Assembly: GCA_963975155.1 (NCBI GenBank)
Contig: CAXBFG010000011.1
Coordinates: 1 to 64,000, forward strand
Direction: 5' to 3'
Length of the DNA: 64,000 nt
Origin: UBA5109 sp963975155
GTDB taxonomy: Bacteria; Pseudomonadota; Gammaproteobacteria; Pseudomonadales; Pseudohongiellaceae
This document shows, piece after piece, positions 26,618 to 34,725 of this stretch. A program made the position numbers and the translations under genes. The notes beneath the pieces are model-generated. The model saw only the letters and a list, made by a program, of their open reading frames with translations. It ran no database searches and was not told where the DNA came from. Within the stretch, counting starts at the first letter, position 1; the number at the start of each line of letters is the position of its first letter.

Positions 26618-28303
26618 ATGTCCAAATCAAGTAAAATCATTATCCTGATCTCGTTGCCTATAGTCATTTTCGCAGCAATCAGCTTTTATCTGTTTATCAG
26701 GCTCTCACCCGGACCGGATTTATCTACCGAATCTCCCTGGTATGAAAATGGATCGGCAGCTGTATTTTCTGCCACTAAGCGGGTCATTAACAATACTCCA
26801 GGGGCAGCTAAAAATATCATTTTGTTTGTGGGCGACGGAATGAGCATGACTACAGTCACTGCTGCCAGAATATATGCCGGTCAACAACAAGGTCTTGATG
26901 GTGAAGAGTTTCAATTAAGTTTTGAACGTTTTCCCTGGAGCGGATTATCCAAAACCTATAACACCAACCAGCAAACTCCGGACTCAGCAGGTACCATGAC
27001 AGCCATGATTACTGGCATCAAAACCAGGGCAGGCCTTATCAGTGTGCCCGAGCAAATTGCCCGCGCAGATTGCGATGCTTACCTTAACGATGAGCAAGCT
27101 GATCTGATTACGGCTCTGGAACTGGCAGAAATAGCAGGTAAAGCAACCGGAATTGTCAGTACCGCCAGACTTACCCATGCGACACCGGCGGCAACTTATG
27201 CCAAATCCCCGGAGCGTGACTGGGAGGCCACCACTACGCCTGATGATGATGACCCACCTAATAATTGCCTGGATATCGCCAGCCAGTTTATTAATTTTGC
27301 TGAACGACTCAGCAGCTCCCTTGGTCTCGATGAACAGTCAAATTCACGGATAGATGGCATTGATGTCGCCTTTGGCGGTGGTAGGGCCATGTTCTTTGAC
27401 GAAGATCCTGCGACGCTTGTCGGTTTCTCGGAGTCCATCGATGAAGGTAGCCGGAAAGATGGCCGAAATCTGATTCGCGAATGGATTAATCAGGGCGGAA
27501 CCTATGTGATGGATCGAAGCAGTTTCGAAAATCTGGATGACCAGACCGGCAGTAATATCCTGGGCCTGTTTAATGCTTCGCATATGCGTTTTGAAGCCGA
27601 TCGCGAAAATGACATTGCCGGTGAACCTTCTCTTACTGAGATGACTATGAAGGCAATCGATATCCTGGAAGAGGATAGTGATGGTTTTTTCCTGGTGGTA
27701 GAAGGGGGGCGTATAGATCATGCCCATCACTATAATAATGCCTATAATGCACTTAATGAGACAGTCGAATTTTCTAATGCTGTTGCTGCTGCCTTAGCGG
27801 CAACTGATGCGGATGAAACCTTGATTATTGTCACTGCTGACCATAGCCACGTGATGACAATGTCCGGCTATCCGACGCGCGGCAATCCTATTTTGGGTAA
27901 AGTCCTCTCCAATGATGACGCAGGCAACCCTGTGACTGAAGTTCAGCTCGATAGACAGGAAATGCCTTACACAACCCTGAATTACATAAATGGCCGTGGC
28001 TTTGCTGATCTGGGTGCAAATACAGACGGTGTATACCCCAGGCTTGAATTGGCGGAAGGACAAGAAAGTCCACCCTTCCCACGCCGCGTGGATCTAAGTG
28101 CGGTCAATACTGAAGCACCAGGTTTTCATCAGGAGGCCTTAATTCCCCTGATCGATGAAACACATTCCGGTGAAGACGTACCTATCTATGCAAGCGGACC
28201 AGGTGCCCATCTGCTCAGTGGCAGCATCGAGCAGAATGTTATTTTCCATGTTATGAATTATGCAGGTAATTTACGAGAACTCGCGCTGCAGGCACTAAAA
28301 TAA
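26618..28303 (+). CDS. alkaline phosphatase (PhoA superfamily), membrane-anchored or exported
   Basis: A 561-residue protein beginning with a hydrophobic segment (IIILISLPIVIFAAISFYLF) that has no clear cleavage site and may be an uncleaved anchor. The metal site motif ILFVGDGMSMTTVTAAR, the nucleophile region PDSAGTMTAMITGIKTRAG, the VEGGRIDHAHHYNNA segment and TADHSHV carry the expected Zn/Mg ligands. It releases phosphate from monoesters in the periplasm. ATG 26618 is preferred over ATG 26591 because GGAG lies 10 bases upstream and the hydrophobic segment follows directly. No match to a Pho box was seen upstream, although an imperfect TCTTAATA/TATTAAG repeat lies near 26540-26570. Confidence 0.92.
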   Translation: MSKSSKIIILISLPIVIFAAISFYLFIRLSPGPDLSTESPWYENGSAAVFSATKRVINNTPGAAKNIILFVGDGMSMTTVTAARIYAGQQQGLDGEEFQLSFERFPWSGLSKTYNTNQQTPDSAGTMTAMITGIKTRAGLISVPEQIARADCDAYLNDEQADLITALELAEIAGKATGIVSTARLTHATPAATYAKSPERDWEATTTPDDDDPPNNCLDIASQFINFAERLSSSLGLDEQSNSRIDGIDVAFGGGRAMFFDEDPATLVGFSESIDEGSRKDGRNLIREWINQGGTYVMDRSSFENLDDQTGSNILGLFNASHMRFEADRENDIAGEPSLTEMTMKAIDILEEDSDGFFLVVEGGRIDHAHHYNNAYNALNETVEFSNAVAAALAATDADETLIIVTADHSHVMTMSGYPTRGNPILGKVLSNDDAGNPVTEVQLDRQEMPYTTLNYINGRGFADLGANTDGVYPRLELAEGQESPPFPRRVDLSAVNTEAPGFHQEALIPLIDETHSGEDVPIYASGPGAHLLSGSIEQNVIFHVMNYAGNLRELALQALK

Positions 28304-28307
28304 ACCC

Positions 28308-28928
28308 TTAACGATTTAACAGGTTTTCACTGTCCAGCTTATCTTTGACCCAGTGTAATCTTGAGACAGCAGGAGTCCAGTCGGGATGAAATTCCAGGGC
28401 TTTTTGATAATCGAGCAATGCGTCTTCCCAGCGATGCAGTTCTTCATAAGCCATGCCGCGATCAAAATAAGCTAGATGGATATCCCGTGACTCCAGCTCG
28501 ATTGCCCGGCTGTAATCAGCAATTGCCTTTTCAAATTGCTTCTCAAAATGGAAAATAATGCCACGGCTAATATATGCCTCACCAAGAACAGGGTGCAAAT
28601 CCAATGCTTCATCATAGTCAGACAGTGCTTCCGCCAGTGAACCCTGAGCGGCATACAAGATGCCTCGATTAGCAAAAGTTGCTGCACGATCCTTGTCTAC
28701 CAGCCCATATTGATCCAGTGCCACATTACAGGAAAATATCATTTCGTCCCGTACTATAAAATTTTCAATCGTCGTGACTTTAGTCGCATCGTGATAGCAA
28801 CGCTGAGCCGCTTCAACATCCGCAATCACCATAACACTTTGTGCAAAACACAAGGTAGGCAGGAAGAATGTAAAAACTATGACGTGTAAGATTGAAAGTT
28901 TGTGTTTAATCATGTGAGCAAGACGCAT
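28308..28928 (-). CDS. exported TPR-repeat protein (paralogue of 18107-18706)
   Basis: A 206-residue protein with a signal peptide (hydrophobic core ILHVIVFTFFLPTLCFAQ) and TPR units from about residue 85 (ATFANRGILYAAQGSLAEAL, AYISRGIIFHFEKQFEKAI, AYFDRGMAYEELHRWEDALL). The repeat frame and the cysteines before it align with the TPR protein at 18107-18706, so the two are distant paralogues in one window. An internal ATG at 28913 would shorten the N-terminus by five residues. It converges with the alkaline phosphatase gene (4-bp gap). No function can be assigned beyond a probable periplasmic protein-binding role. Confidence 0.78.
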   Translation of the reverse strand: MRLAHMIKHKLSILHVIVFTFFLPTLCFAQSVMVIADVEAAQRCYHDATKVTTIENFIVRDEMIFSCNVALDQYGLVDKDRAATFANRGILYAAQGSLAEALSDYDEALDLHPVLGEAYISRGIIFHFEKQFEKAIADYSRAIELESRDIHLAYFDRGMAYEELHRWEDALLDYQKALEFHPDWTPAVSRLHWVKDKLDSENLLNR

Positions 28929-29044
28929 GCTTGAGTGGCAGAGTATTAATGCAGAAAATCATAAACACCTGAGTTGTAAAAGTAAAATTACAAATAAGGA
29001 AATAAAGAGGAGTCTTCACAAAGTGTATGTAGAAGCTCGATTCT

Positions 29045-29092
29045 GGTGCAAAACAGGCACTGCTATTACCCATCAGGATCCTGTTTTGCACC
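29045..29092. repeat. 13-bp perfect inverted repeat between clpB and the TPR gene
   Basis: GGTGCAAAACAGG (29045-29057) and CCTGTTTTGCACC (29080-29092) are exact reverse complements separated by 22 nt. It lies 22 bp past the clpB stop on the minus strand. It could be a long-loop terminator for clpB, an operator, or a dispersed repeat; there is no clear U run, so no role is assigned. Confidence 0.8.
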
Positions 29093-29114
29093 TAGTCTGA
29101 TTGCTTTGCTATAT

Positions 29115-31706
29115 CTACTTTTTTACAAAGCCGATTTTTTCACCAAGCATTTTGGCCACTATGGTATCACCTGGTAAGAATTCTCCAGCCAGGACACTTT
29201 GCGCCAAAGGGTTTTCAAAGTGAGTTTGTATGGCACGTTTCAGTGGGCGCGCACCATAAACCGGATCGAAACCTAAAGCGGCAAGTTTATCGAGCACACC
29301 TTCACCCAACTCCAGTTTAAGGTCATTATCCTGCAAACGTTGTTCCAGCAAGTGCAACTGTATTTCAGCAATACCGCTGACCTGTTCACGTGCCAGAGGA
29401 TGAAATACAACCAGCTCATCAATACGATTAATAAACTCCGGACGGAAATGCTTGGACACTATTTCCAATACAGAGCTCTTGACCTCCTCATATTTCGTTT
29501 CGTTTGTCGGGTCATCACCCATGAGTTCCTGTATTCGATCTGAACCCAGGTTTGAGGTCATGACGATAACAGTATTTCGAAAATCCACTGTCCGCCCATG
29601 ACCATCTGTGAGACGACCGTCATCAAGTACCTGTAACAAAATATTGAAAACGTCGGGGTGAGCTTTTTCAACTTCATCTAATAACAGCACCGCATATGGT
29701 CGACGTCTGACTGCTTCAGTCAGGTAGCCTCCTTCTTCATAACCTACATAGCCAGGTGGCGCACCTATTAATCTCGCCACAGAATGCTGCTCCATAAATT
29801 CTGACATATCGATACGCACCATGGCCTCTTCAGTATCAAAAAGGAAATTTGCCAGGGCTTTACAAAGTTCGGTTTTACCAACACCAGTCGGGCCCAAAAA
29901 TAAAAATGACCCATTCGGTCGGCGCGGATCTGACAAGCCAGACCTTGAACGTCGCACTGCATTAGCCACTGCATTAACAGCCTCATCCTGGCCTATCAGA
30001 CGTTGGTGCAAGGCCTCTTCCATGCGCAATAATTTTTGCTTGTCGCCTTCCAGCATTTTCGAAATAGGTATACCTGTAGCTCTTGAAACTACAACAGCAA
30101 TTTCCTCTTCAGTGACTTTATTACGCAGCAGTTTCATTTCTATATTGTCACTGCTCGATGCTGACTCCAGTTGCTTTTCGAGCGCCGGAATGACTCCATA
30201 CTGCAATTCCGACATTTTTGTTAAATCTGATGCGCGACTGGCTGCCTCCAGATCTATTCGGGCCTGTTCCAGATCACTCTTTATTTTTTGCGACCCTTGC
30301 AAGGTAGCTTTTTCAGCACGTAAAATTTCATCCAGGTCTGCAAATTCTGTTTCCAGAGTCTTTATTTCGTCCTCGAGCTTTGCCAGCCTTTTCTTGGACG
30401 CTTCATCGGTTTCTTTTTTGAGCGCTTCCCCTTCAATTTTTAATTGAATCAGGCGTCGTTCCAGTCGGTCCATTTCCTCCGGTTTAGAGTCTATTTCCAT
30501 CCTGATCAAACTGGCGGCTTCGTCTATAAGATCAATTGCCTTATCCGGAAGTTGTCGGTCAGTAATATAGCGTTGTGATAATTTTGCTGCGGCAATAATG
30601 GCCGAATCGGTAATATTGACACCATGATGTACTTCATAGCGCTCTTTCAGGCCACGCAATATTGCAATGGTATCTTCCTCTGTTGGCTCTTCGACCAAAA
30701 CTTTTTGAAAACGGCGCTCCAGGGCGGCATCTTTTTCAATATATTGCCGATACTCATCCAGGGTTGTAGCACCTACACAATGTAATTCACCACGTGCCAG
30801 AGCAGGTTTAAGCATATTACCGGCATCCATAGCACCTTCTGCCTTACCGGCTCCAACCATGGTGTGAATTTCATCGATAAATAAAATCACTGACCCTTCC
30901 TGTTTGGATAGTTCATTCAGGACAGCTTTTAAACGTTCTTCAAATTCGCCACGAAACTTTGCTCCAGCGATAAGGGATCCCATATCCAAAGACAAAATTC
31001 TCTTGCCTTTTAAACCTTCAGGGACTTCTCCGTTGACTATGCGTTGTGCCAGACCATCGACGATTGCCGTTTTTCCGACACCGGGCTCCCCGATTAATAC
31101 CGGGTTATTTTTTGTACGACGCTGAAGTACCTGAACAGTACGACGAATTTCATCATCCCGCCCGATTACCGGATCAAGCTTACCTTCTTCAGCTTTTGCC
31201 GTGACATCAACGGTATATTTTTGCAGGGCCTGATAACTTCCCTCTGCTTCCGGGTCATTGACCCCTTCACCGCCGCGTAAATTTTTAATAGCATTTTCCA
31301 GTGCCTGAACAGATACTGAAAAGGAATTTAATAATTTCCCCAGTTCGCCTTTATCCTGCATGGCTGCGAGCAGCGCATTTTCACTGGAAATGTACTGATC
31401 ATTATTCTTTTGTGAAATTTTGTCTGCTAGGTTCAATAATCTGGCAAGCTCTGGTGACAGATTGACTTCACCATCACTGTCAGAGACAACCGGTAAATTA
31501 TCAATTATTGTCTGCAGACCCTGCTGGAGTTTTTGCGTATCAAATCCGGTCTGCATTAAAAGCGGCCTGATGCTTCCGCCTTTTTGATCCAGCAGAGCAC
31601 TTATTAAATGCACAGGTGTAATCTGATTGTGGTCTTTACCTACGGCAAGCGACTGTGCATCAGCTAATGCCACTTGTAATTTATTGGTTAATTTATCCAT
31701 TCTCAT
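29115..31706 (-). CDS. clpB: ClpB disaggregase chaperone
   Basis: Hexameric AAA+ ATPase that, with DnaK, pulls apart protein aggregates after heat stress. The 863-residue protein has the ClpN repeat domain (1-145), first AAA module with Walker A GEPGVGKTA and Walker B VILFIDEIHT, the coiled-coil M domain that sets ClpB apart from ClpA (about 400-530, rich in E/K/L), a second AAA module with GPTGVGKTE, and a C-terminal D2-small domain. Length equals E. coli ClpB (857). A heat-shock promoter lies just upstream at 31748-31776, in the 80-bp gap after pgeF. Confidence 0.98.
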   Translation of the reverse strand: MRMDKLTNKLQVALADAQSLAVGKDHNQITPVHLISALLDQKGGSIRPLLMQTGFDTQKLQQGLQTIIDNLPVVSDSDGEVNLSPELARLLNLADKISQKNNDQYISSENALLAAMQDKGELGKLLNSFSVSVQALENAIKNLRGGEGVNDPEAEGSYQALQKYTVDVTAKAEEGKLDPVIGRDDEIRRTVQVLQRRTKNNPVLIGEPGVGKTAIVDGLAQRIVNGEVPEGLKGKRILSLDMGSLIAGAKFRGEFEERLKAVLNELSKQEGSVILFIDEIHTMVGAGKAEGAMDAGNMLKPALARGELHCVGATTLDEYRQYIEKDAALERRFQKVLVEEPTEEDTIAILRGLKERYEVHHGVNITDSAIIAAAKLSQRYITDRQLPDKAIDLIDEAASLIRMEIDSKPEEMDRLERRLIQLKIEGEALKKETDEASKKRLAKLEDEIKTLETEFADLDEILRAEKATLQGSQKIKSDLEQARIDLEAASRASDLTKMSELQYGVIPALEKQLESASSSDNIEMKLLRNKVTEEEIAVVVSRATGIPISKMLEGDKQKLLRMEEALHQRLIGQDEAVNAVANAVRRSRSGLSDPRRPNGSFLFLGPTGVGKTELCKALANFLFDTEEAMVRIDMSEFMEQHSVARLIGAPPGYVGYEEGGYLTEAVRRRPYAVLLLDEVEKAHPDVFNILLQVLDDGRLTDGHGRTVDFRNTVIVMTSNLGSDRIQELMGDDPTNETKYEEVKSSVLEIVSKHFRPEFINRIDELVVFHPLAREQVSGIAEIQLHLLEQRLQDNDLKLELGEGVLDKLAALGFDPVYGARPLKRAIQTHFENPLAQSVLAGEFLPGDTIVAKMLGEKIGFVKK

Positions 31707-31747
31707 AGAGTATTACCTATCCGCGTACGTATAACTTGATAGTCTAT

Positions 31748-31776
31748 TAAATGGGGATGGAATGCTTTGATTCAAG
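31748..31776 (-). promoter_or_regulatory. sigma-32 heat-shock promoter for clpB
   Basis: Minus strand: CTTGAAT (31770-31776), 13-bp spacer, CCCCATTTA (31748-31756). This is almost the sigma-32 consensus (CTTGAAA, then CCCCATNT) and lies 42 bp before the clpB start, where heat-shock control is expected. It allows clpB to be transcribed independently of rluD-pgeF. Confidence 0.88.
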
Positions 31777-31786
31777 TCATTGGCAT

Positions 31787-32458
31787 TTAAGAAATACAGA
31801 TCAAACTGTCCATGCGGCCAGTTTCTTTGGCACGGCGATAAGAATAAAAGCGTTCAGAATCACAATAGGTACAGAGTCCACCACCGCTGATATTTACAAG
31901 GCCTGCAGCGTTCAAACGTTTTCGCGCGAGAGCATAAAGATCGGCCATCCATTTACCCTTCTCAGATGCGGGAGTAAATGCAGCAGCAATGTCAGCCCTC
32001 GAGTCAGAACCAGCTGCCTGTAAAAATATATCCCTGACTTCTTCCCCTACCTCAAAGTGGCAGGAACCGATTGCGGGTCCGAACCAGGCTAGCAATTGTG
32101 ACTGCTCAGCTTGAAAACAGGACAGGGTATTCTCCAGTACTCCTGCTGCAAGTCCGCGCCAGCCAGCATGTGCAATTGCAATCTCCTGTCCTTGTTTATC
32201 ACAGAAAAAAACCGGCAAACAATCGGCTGTATGTATTCCGCAAAGGATACCCGTCTGGCGTGTATAAATTGCATCAGCCTGTGGCTTTATATTTTCATTG
32301 AAATTTTCCAGACTGAATACATTTGCACCATGTATTTGCTGTACCCACTGTACGGGCCCTCTTTGCTGTTGTGAGTCTACGACTGAGTCTCTGGTTGACA
32401 CCATGGCCAGCACATTGGGTGGTGCAGTCCAATCTGCTTTTATAAGTTTACTGGGCAT
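31787..32458 (-). CDS. pgeF: peptidoglycan editing factor PgeF (YfiH, laccase-domain family)
   Basis: A multicopper-oxidase-like (DUF152) enzyme; E. coli YfiH is reported to prevent wrong amino acids entering peptidoglycan precursors, and homologues act on purine nucleosides. The motifs THTADCLP-like HTADCLPVFF (near residue 85 of this start), AHAGWRGL and the GPAIGSCHFEVG segment with the metal-binding histidines and cysteine are present. The frame is open further upstream, but homology to E. coli (MSKLIVPQW) and the rluD end place the start at ATG 32458 (MPSKLIKADW), an 11-bp overlap with rluD. The order bamD, rluD, pgeF, clpB is conserved in gammaproteobacteria. Confidence 0.93.
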   Translation of the reverse strand: MPSKLIKADWTAPPNVLAMVSTRDSVVDSQQQRGPVQWVQQIHGANVFSLENFNENIKPQADAIYTRQTGILCGIHTADCLPVFFCDKQGQEIAIAHAGWRGLAAGVLENTLSCFQAEQSQLLAWFGPAIGSCHFEVGEEVRDIFLQAAGSDSRADIAAAFTPASEKGKWMADLYALARKRLNAAGLVNISGGGLCTYCDSERFYSYRRAKETGRMDSLICIS

Positions 32459-33404
32459 AATCATCTGCCAGAATTGCCAGTAGTTCCTGCATATCGCTTG
32501 GGATTTCAAGTTCCCATTGCATGCTTTCGCCACTTACCGGGTGTTGCAAGCCCAGCCTCCAGGCGTGTAAAGCCTGGCGTTTAAAACCAGAAAGGCTGGC
32601 GATAAGTTCAGGGCTTGCCCCTTTAGGTAATTTGAGTCGACCTCCATAGACCAGATCACCGACCAAGGGAAATCCGATATGAGCCATATGCACACGAATT
32701 TGATGAGTACGACCCGTTTCCAGTTTTACCTGCAGATGTGAATGTGCTCTGAATTTTTTGAGTATACGGTAATGAGTAATAGCATTTTTCCCATTTTCTT
32801 CCGACACAACAGCACGCTTGGTCCTGTGTACCGGATGTCTGCCTAAAGCTGCTTCGACCGTGCCGCCAGCTGTCACCAGGCCATTCACGATTGCCTGGTA
32901 TTCCCGACTCACTTCACGAGCCTGAATCATGGCAACAAGAGCTTGATGAGCATTGAGATCCCTTGCCACCACCATCAAACCACTGGTGTCCTTATCCAGC
33001 CGGTGTACTATCCCTGCCCGAGGCACCTGGGCCAGGTCCGGATAATGGTGCAACAAGGCGTTAAGCAGAGTGCCTGTATAGTTTCCGGCAGCCGGATGCA
33101 CTACCAGTCCTGCGGGTTTATTGATAATCAGCAGACTGCTATCTTCATATACGATATCTATTGGCAGGTCTTCGGGTTCCCATTGCTCCTGATGCTCAAC
33201 AACTACAGATAAGCTGATCAACTCGCCGCCATACAATTTCTGCTTATTTTGAGCAATGACACCATCCACCAGCAACAGGCCATCTTTTATCCATTGCTGG
33301 AGGCGAGCACGTGAATAATCAGGAAAAAGTATTGCAGCTACCTGATCCAGACGTGATCCTGCCTGTTCTATTGAAACTGTTGCTTGCAGAGAAAACTTTT
33401 GCAT
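32448..33404 (-). CDS. rluD: 23S rRNA pseudouridine synthase RluD
   Basis: Converts uridines 1911, 1915 and 1917 in helix 69 of 23S rRNA to pseudouridine. It has an N-terminal S4 domain (residues 15-75, SRLDQVAAILFPDYSRARLQ) and the catalytic RluA-type domain with the signature AGIVHRLDKDTSGLMVVAR containing the nucleophilic aspartate. Length (318) matches E. coli RluD (326). It is divergent from bamD, the usual arrangement. Its end overlaps pgeF by 11 bp. Confidence 0.96.
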   Translation of the reverse strand: MQKFSLQATVSIEQAGSRLDQVAAILFPDYSRARLQQWIKDGLLLVDGVIAQNKQKLYGGELISLSVVVEHQEQWEPEDLPIDIVYEDSSLLIINKPAGLVVHPAAGNYTGTLLNALLHHYPDLAQVPRAGIVHRLDKDTSGLMVVARDLNAHQALVAMIQAREVSREYQAIVNGLVTAGGTVEAALGRHPVHRTKRAVVSEENGKNAITHYRILKKFRAHSHLQVKLETGRTHQIRVHMAHIGFPLVGDLVYGGRLKLPKGASPELIASLSGFKRQALHAWRLGLQHPVSGESMQWELEIPSDMQELLAILADDYAQ

Positions 33405-33665
33405 GTATTTGTAGTCTATTGTTGTAGATGAAGTTCTTGGCGCTACGTAGTAAACTGCAATTGTACTCTTTAATGGCTTTCTAAGTAGTGTTCTGAATTA
33501 GCTCCAGATCAGCCCAATAATCGGCTTTTTACGCAAATGGGTGGCCTTGGCACATTGAGACTTAGCAAGAAATACTGAATAAGCACGATAATTGAAGAAA
33601 TAAACTGAACATACAGCTGAACTTAATTTGATAACTACATTTATAACTACCTTGAAAACTAAACT

Positions 33666-34718
33666 GTGAACAGACTCTTCTCCGCCCTTGTGGTTATTGC
33701 GATTTTCTCTCTTTCTGCCTGTTCCTCGGATGATGAGCTTGCAAGCTCTACTGAGGAGTATTACTACAATGAGGCCGTGAACCAGCTGAATAATAATGGC
33801 TGGACCCAGGCAATAGAAATCTTTCAGCAGCTTGAAGCACTTTTTCCTTTTGGCCAATATGCCGCACAAGCACAAATTGAACTTGTCTATGCCTATTACC
33901 GGGCTGGTGAGGCTGAGTCAGCACGAGCTGCTGCCGATCGTTTCATCCGACTCTATCCGGATGATGACAATATTGATTATGCCTATTACATGAAAGGTCT
34001 CGCATTTTATACTGAAGATGCCGGTTTTCTTGGTCGTTATTTACCGACCGATCCAAGTAAAAGGGATCCTGGTAAAGCCAGAGAATCTTTTACAGATTTT
34101 GCTCAGCTAATCTCAAGATTTCCAAACAGTCCCTACGCTGCCGACGCCAGAGCGCGTATGATTTTTTTACGTAATTTGCTGGCCAATTATGAAATACATG
34201 TAGCTGAGTTTTATATTGAACGTCAGGCTTTTCTTTCTGCCCTGAACCGTGCCAGGTATGTTGTAGAAAATTATCAGGAATCGCCTTCTGTTCCACGCGC
34301 TATGGAGATCATGACCGAAATGTACTTACGACTTGGTCTGAACGATCTGGCCGAAAGCAGCCTGGCCATCCTGAAAGAAAACTACCCTGATAGTAATCAG
34401 TTAAATAGCGATGGAGAGTTTATCGTCTCTACACAAATTACTGATCCATCTTTTCTGTATTCCGTTACTTTTGGCCTGCTGGGTTCAAATAAACGAGATA
34501 CCCCTCTGGCGCCAACGCGCCGACCATCCAACAATGAAACTGCATTCAGCTTTCAGGCACAGCCTGATGAAATTGAGCAGGAAAGATCGCTGCTGAATAT
34601 CCTGACTTTGGGGATGTTAGGCGATTCTGGAGCCCCGGAGACTATTGAAGAAGTCTTAGAAGAAAGTTCTGAAGAAACCAATGTAAACGTGAATCCTGCG
34701 GAAACGACTGAAAACTAG
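33666..34718 (+). CDS. bamD: outer-membrane assembly lipoprotein BamD
   Basis: Essential lipoprotein of the beta-barrel assembly machinery. The signal ends in the lipobox LSAC (cysteine 19), which anchors it to the outer membrane; five TPR-like units follow (from YYNEAVNQLNNNGWTQAIE to about residue 230). E. coli BamD has 245 residues; this protein has 350, the extra ~100 forming a C-terminal tail that is low in hydrophobics and ends in an acidic stretch (EEVLEESSEETN). The start is GTG at 33666 without a strong ribosome site. The 261-bp gap to rluD must hold two divergent promoters. Confidence 0.94.
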   Translation: MNRLFSALVVIAIFSLSACSSDDELASSTEEYYYNEAVNQLNNNGWTQAIEIFQQLEALFPFGQYAAQAQIELVYAYYRAGEAESARAAADRFIRLYPDDDNIDYAYYMKGLAFYTEDAGFLGRYLPTDPSKRDPGKARESFTDFAQLISRFPNSPYAADARARMIFLRNLLANYEIHVAEFYIERQAFLSALNRARYVVENYQESPSVPRAMEIMTEMYLRLGLNDLAESSLAILKENYPDSNQLNSDGEFIVSTQITDPSFLYSVTFGLLGSNKRDTPLAPTRRPSNNETAFSFQAQPDEIEQERSLLNILTLGMLGDSGAPETIEEVLEESSEETNVNVNPAETTEN

Positions 34719-34725
34719 GCGGGAT

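Noticed and set aside
32459..32533. N-terminal extension of PgeF
   Set aside because: It lies inside rluD in another frame; alignment with E. coli YfiH starts at MPSKL.
31731..33440. Further copies of the fad operator half-site TAGTCTATT (near 31740 and 33412)
   Set aside because: Only half of the palindrome is present, so these are probably chance matches.
33505..33535. Terminator AGCC...GGCTTTTTA between rluD and bamD
   Set aside because: The stem is only 4 bp and the genes are divergent, so no transcript would be expected to end here.
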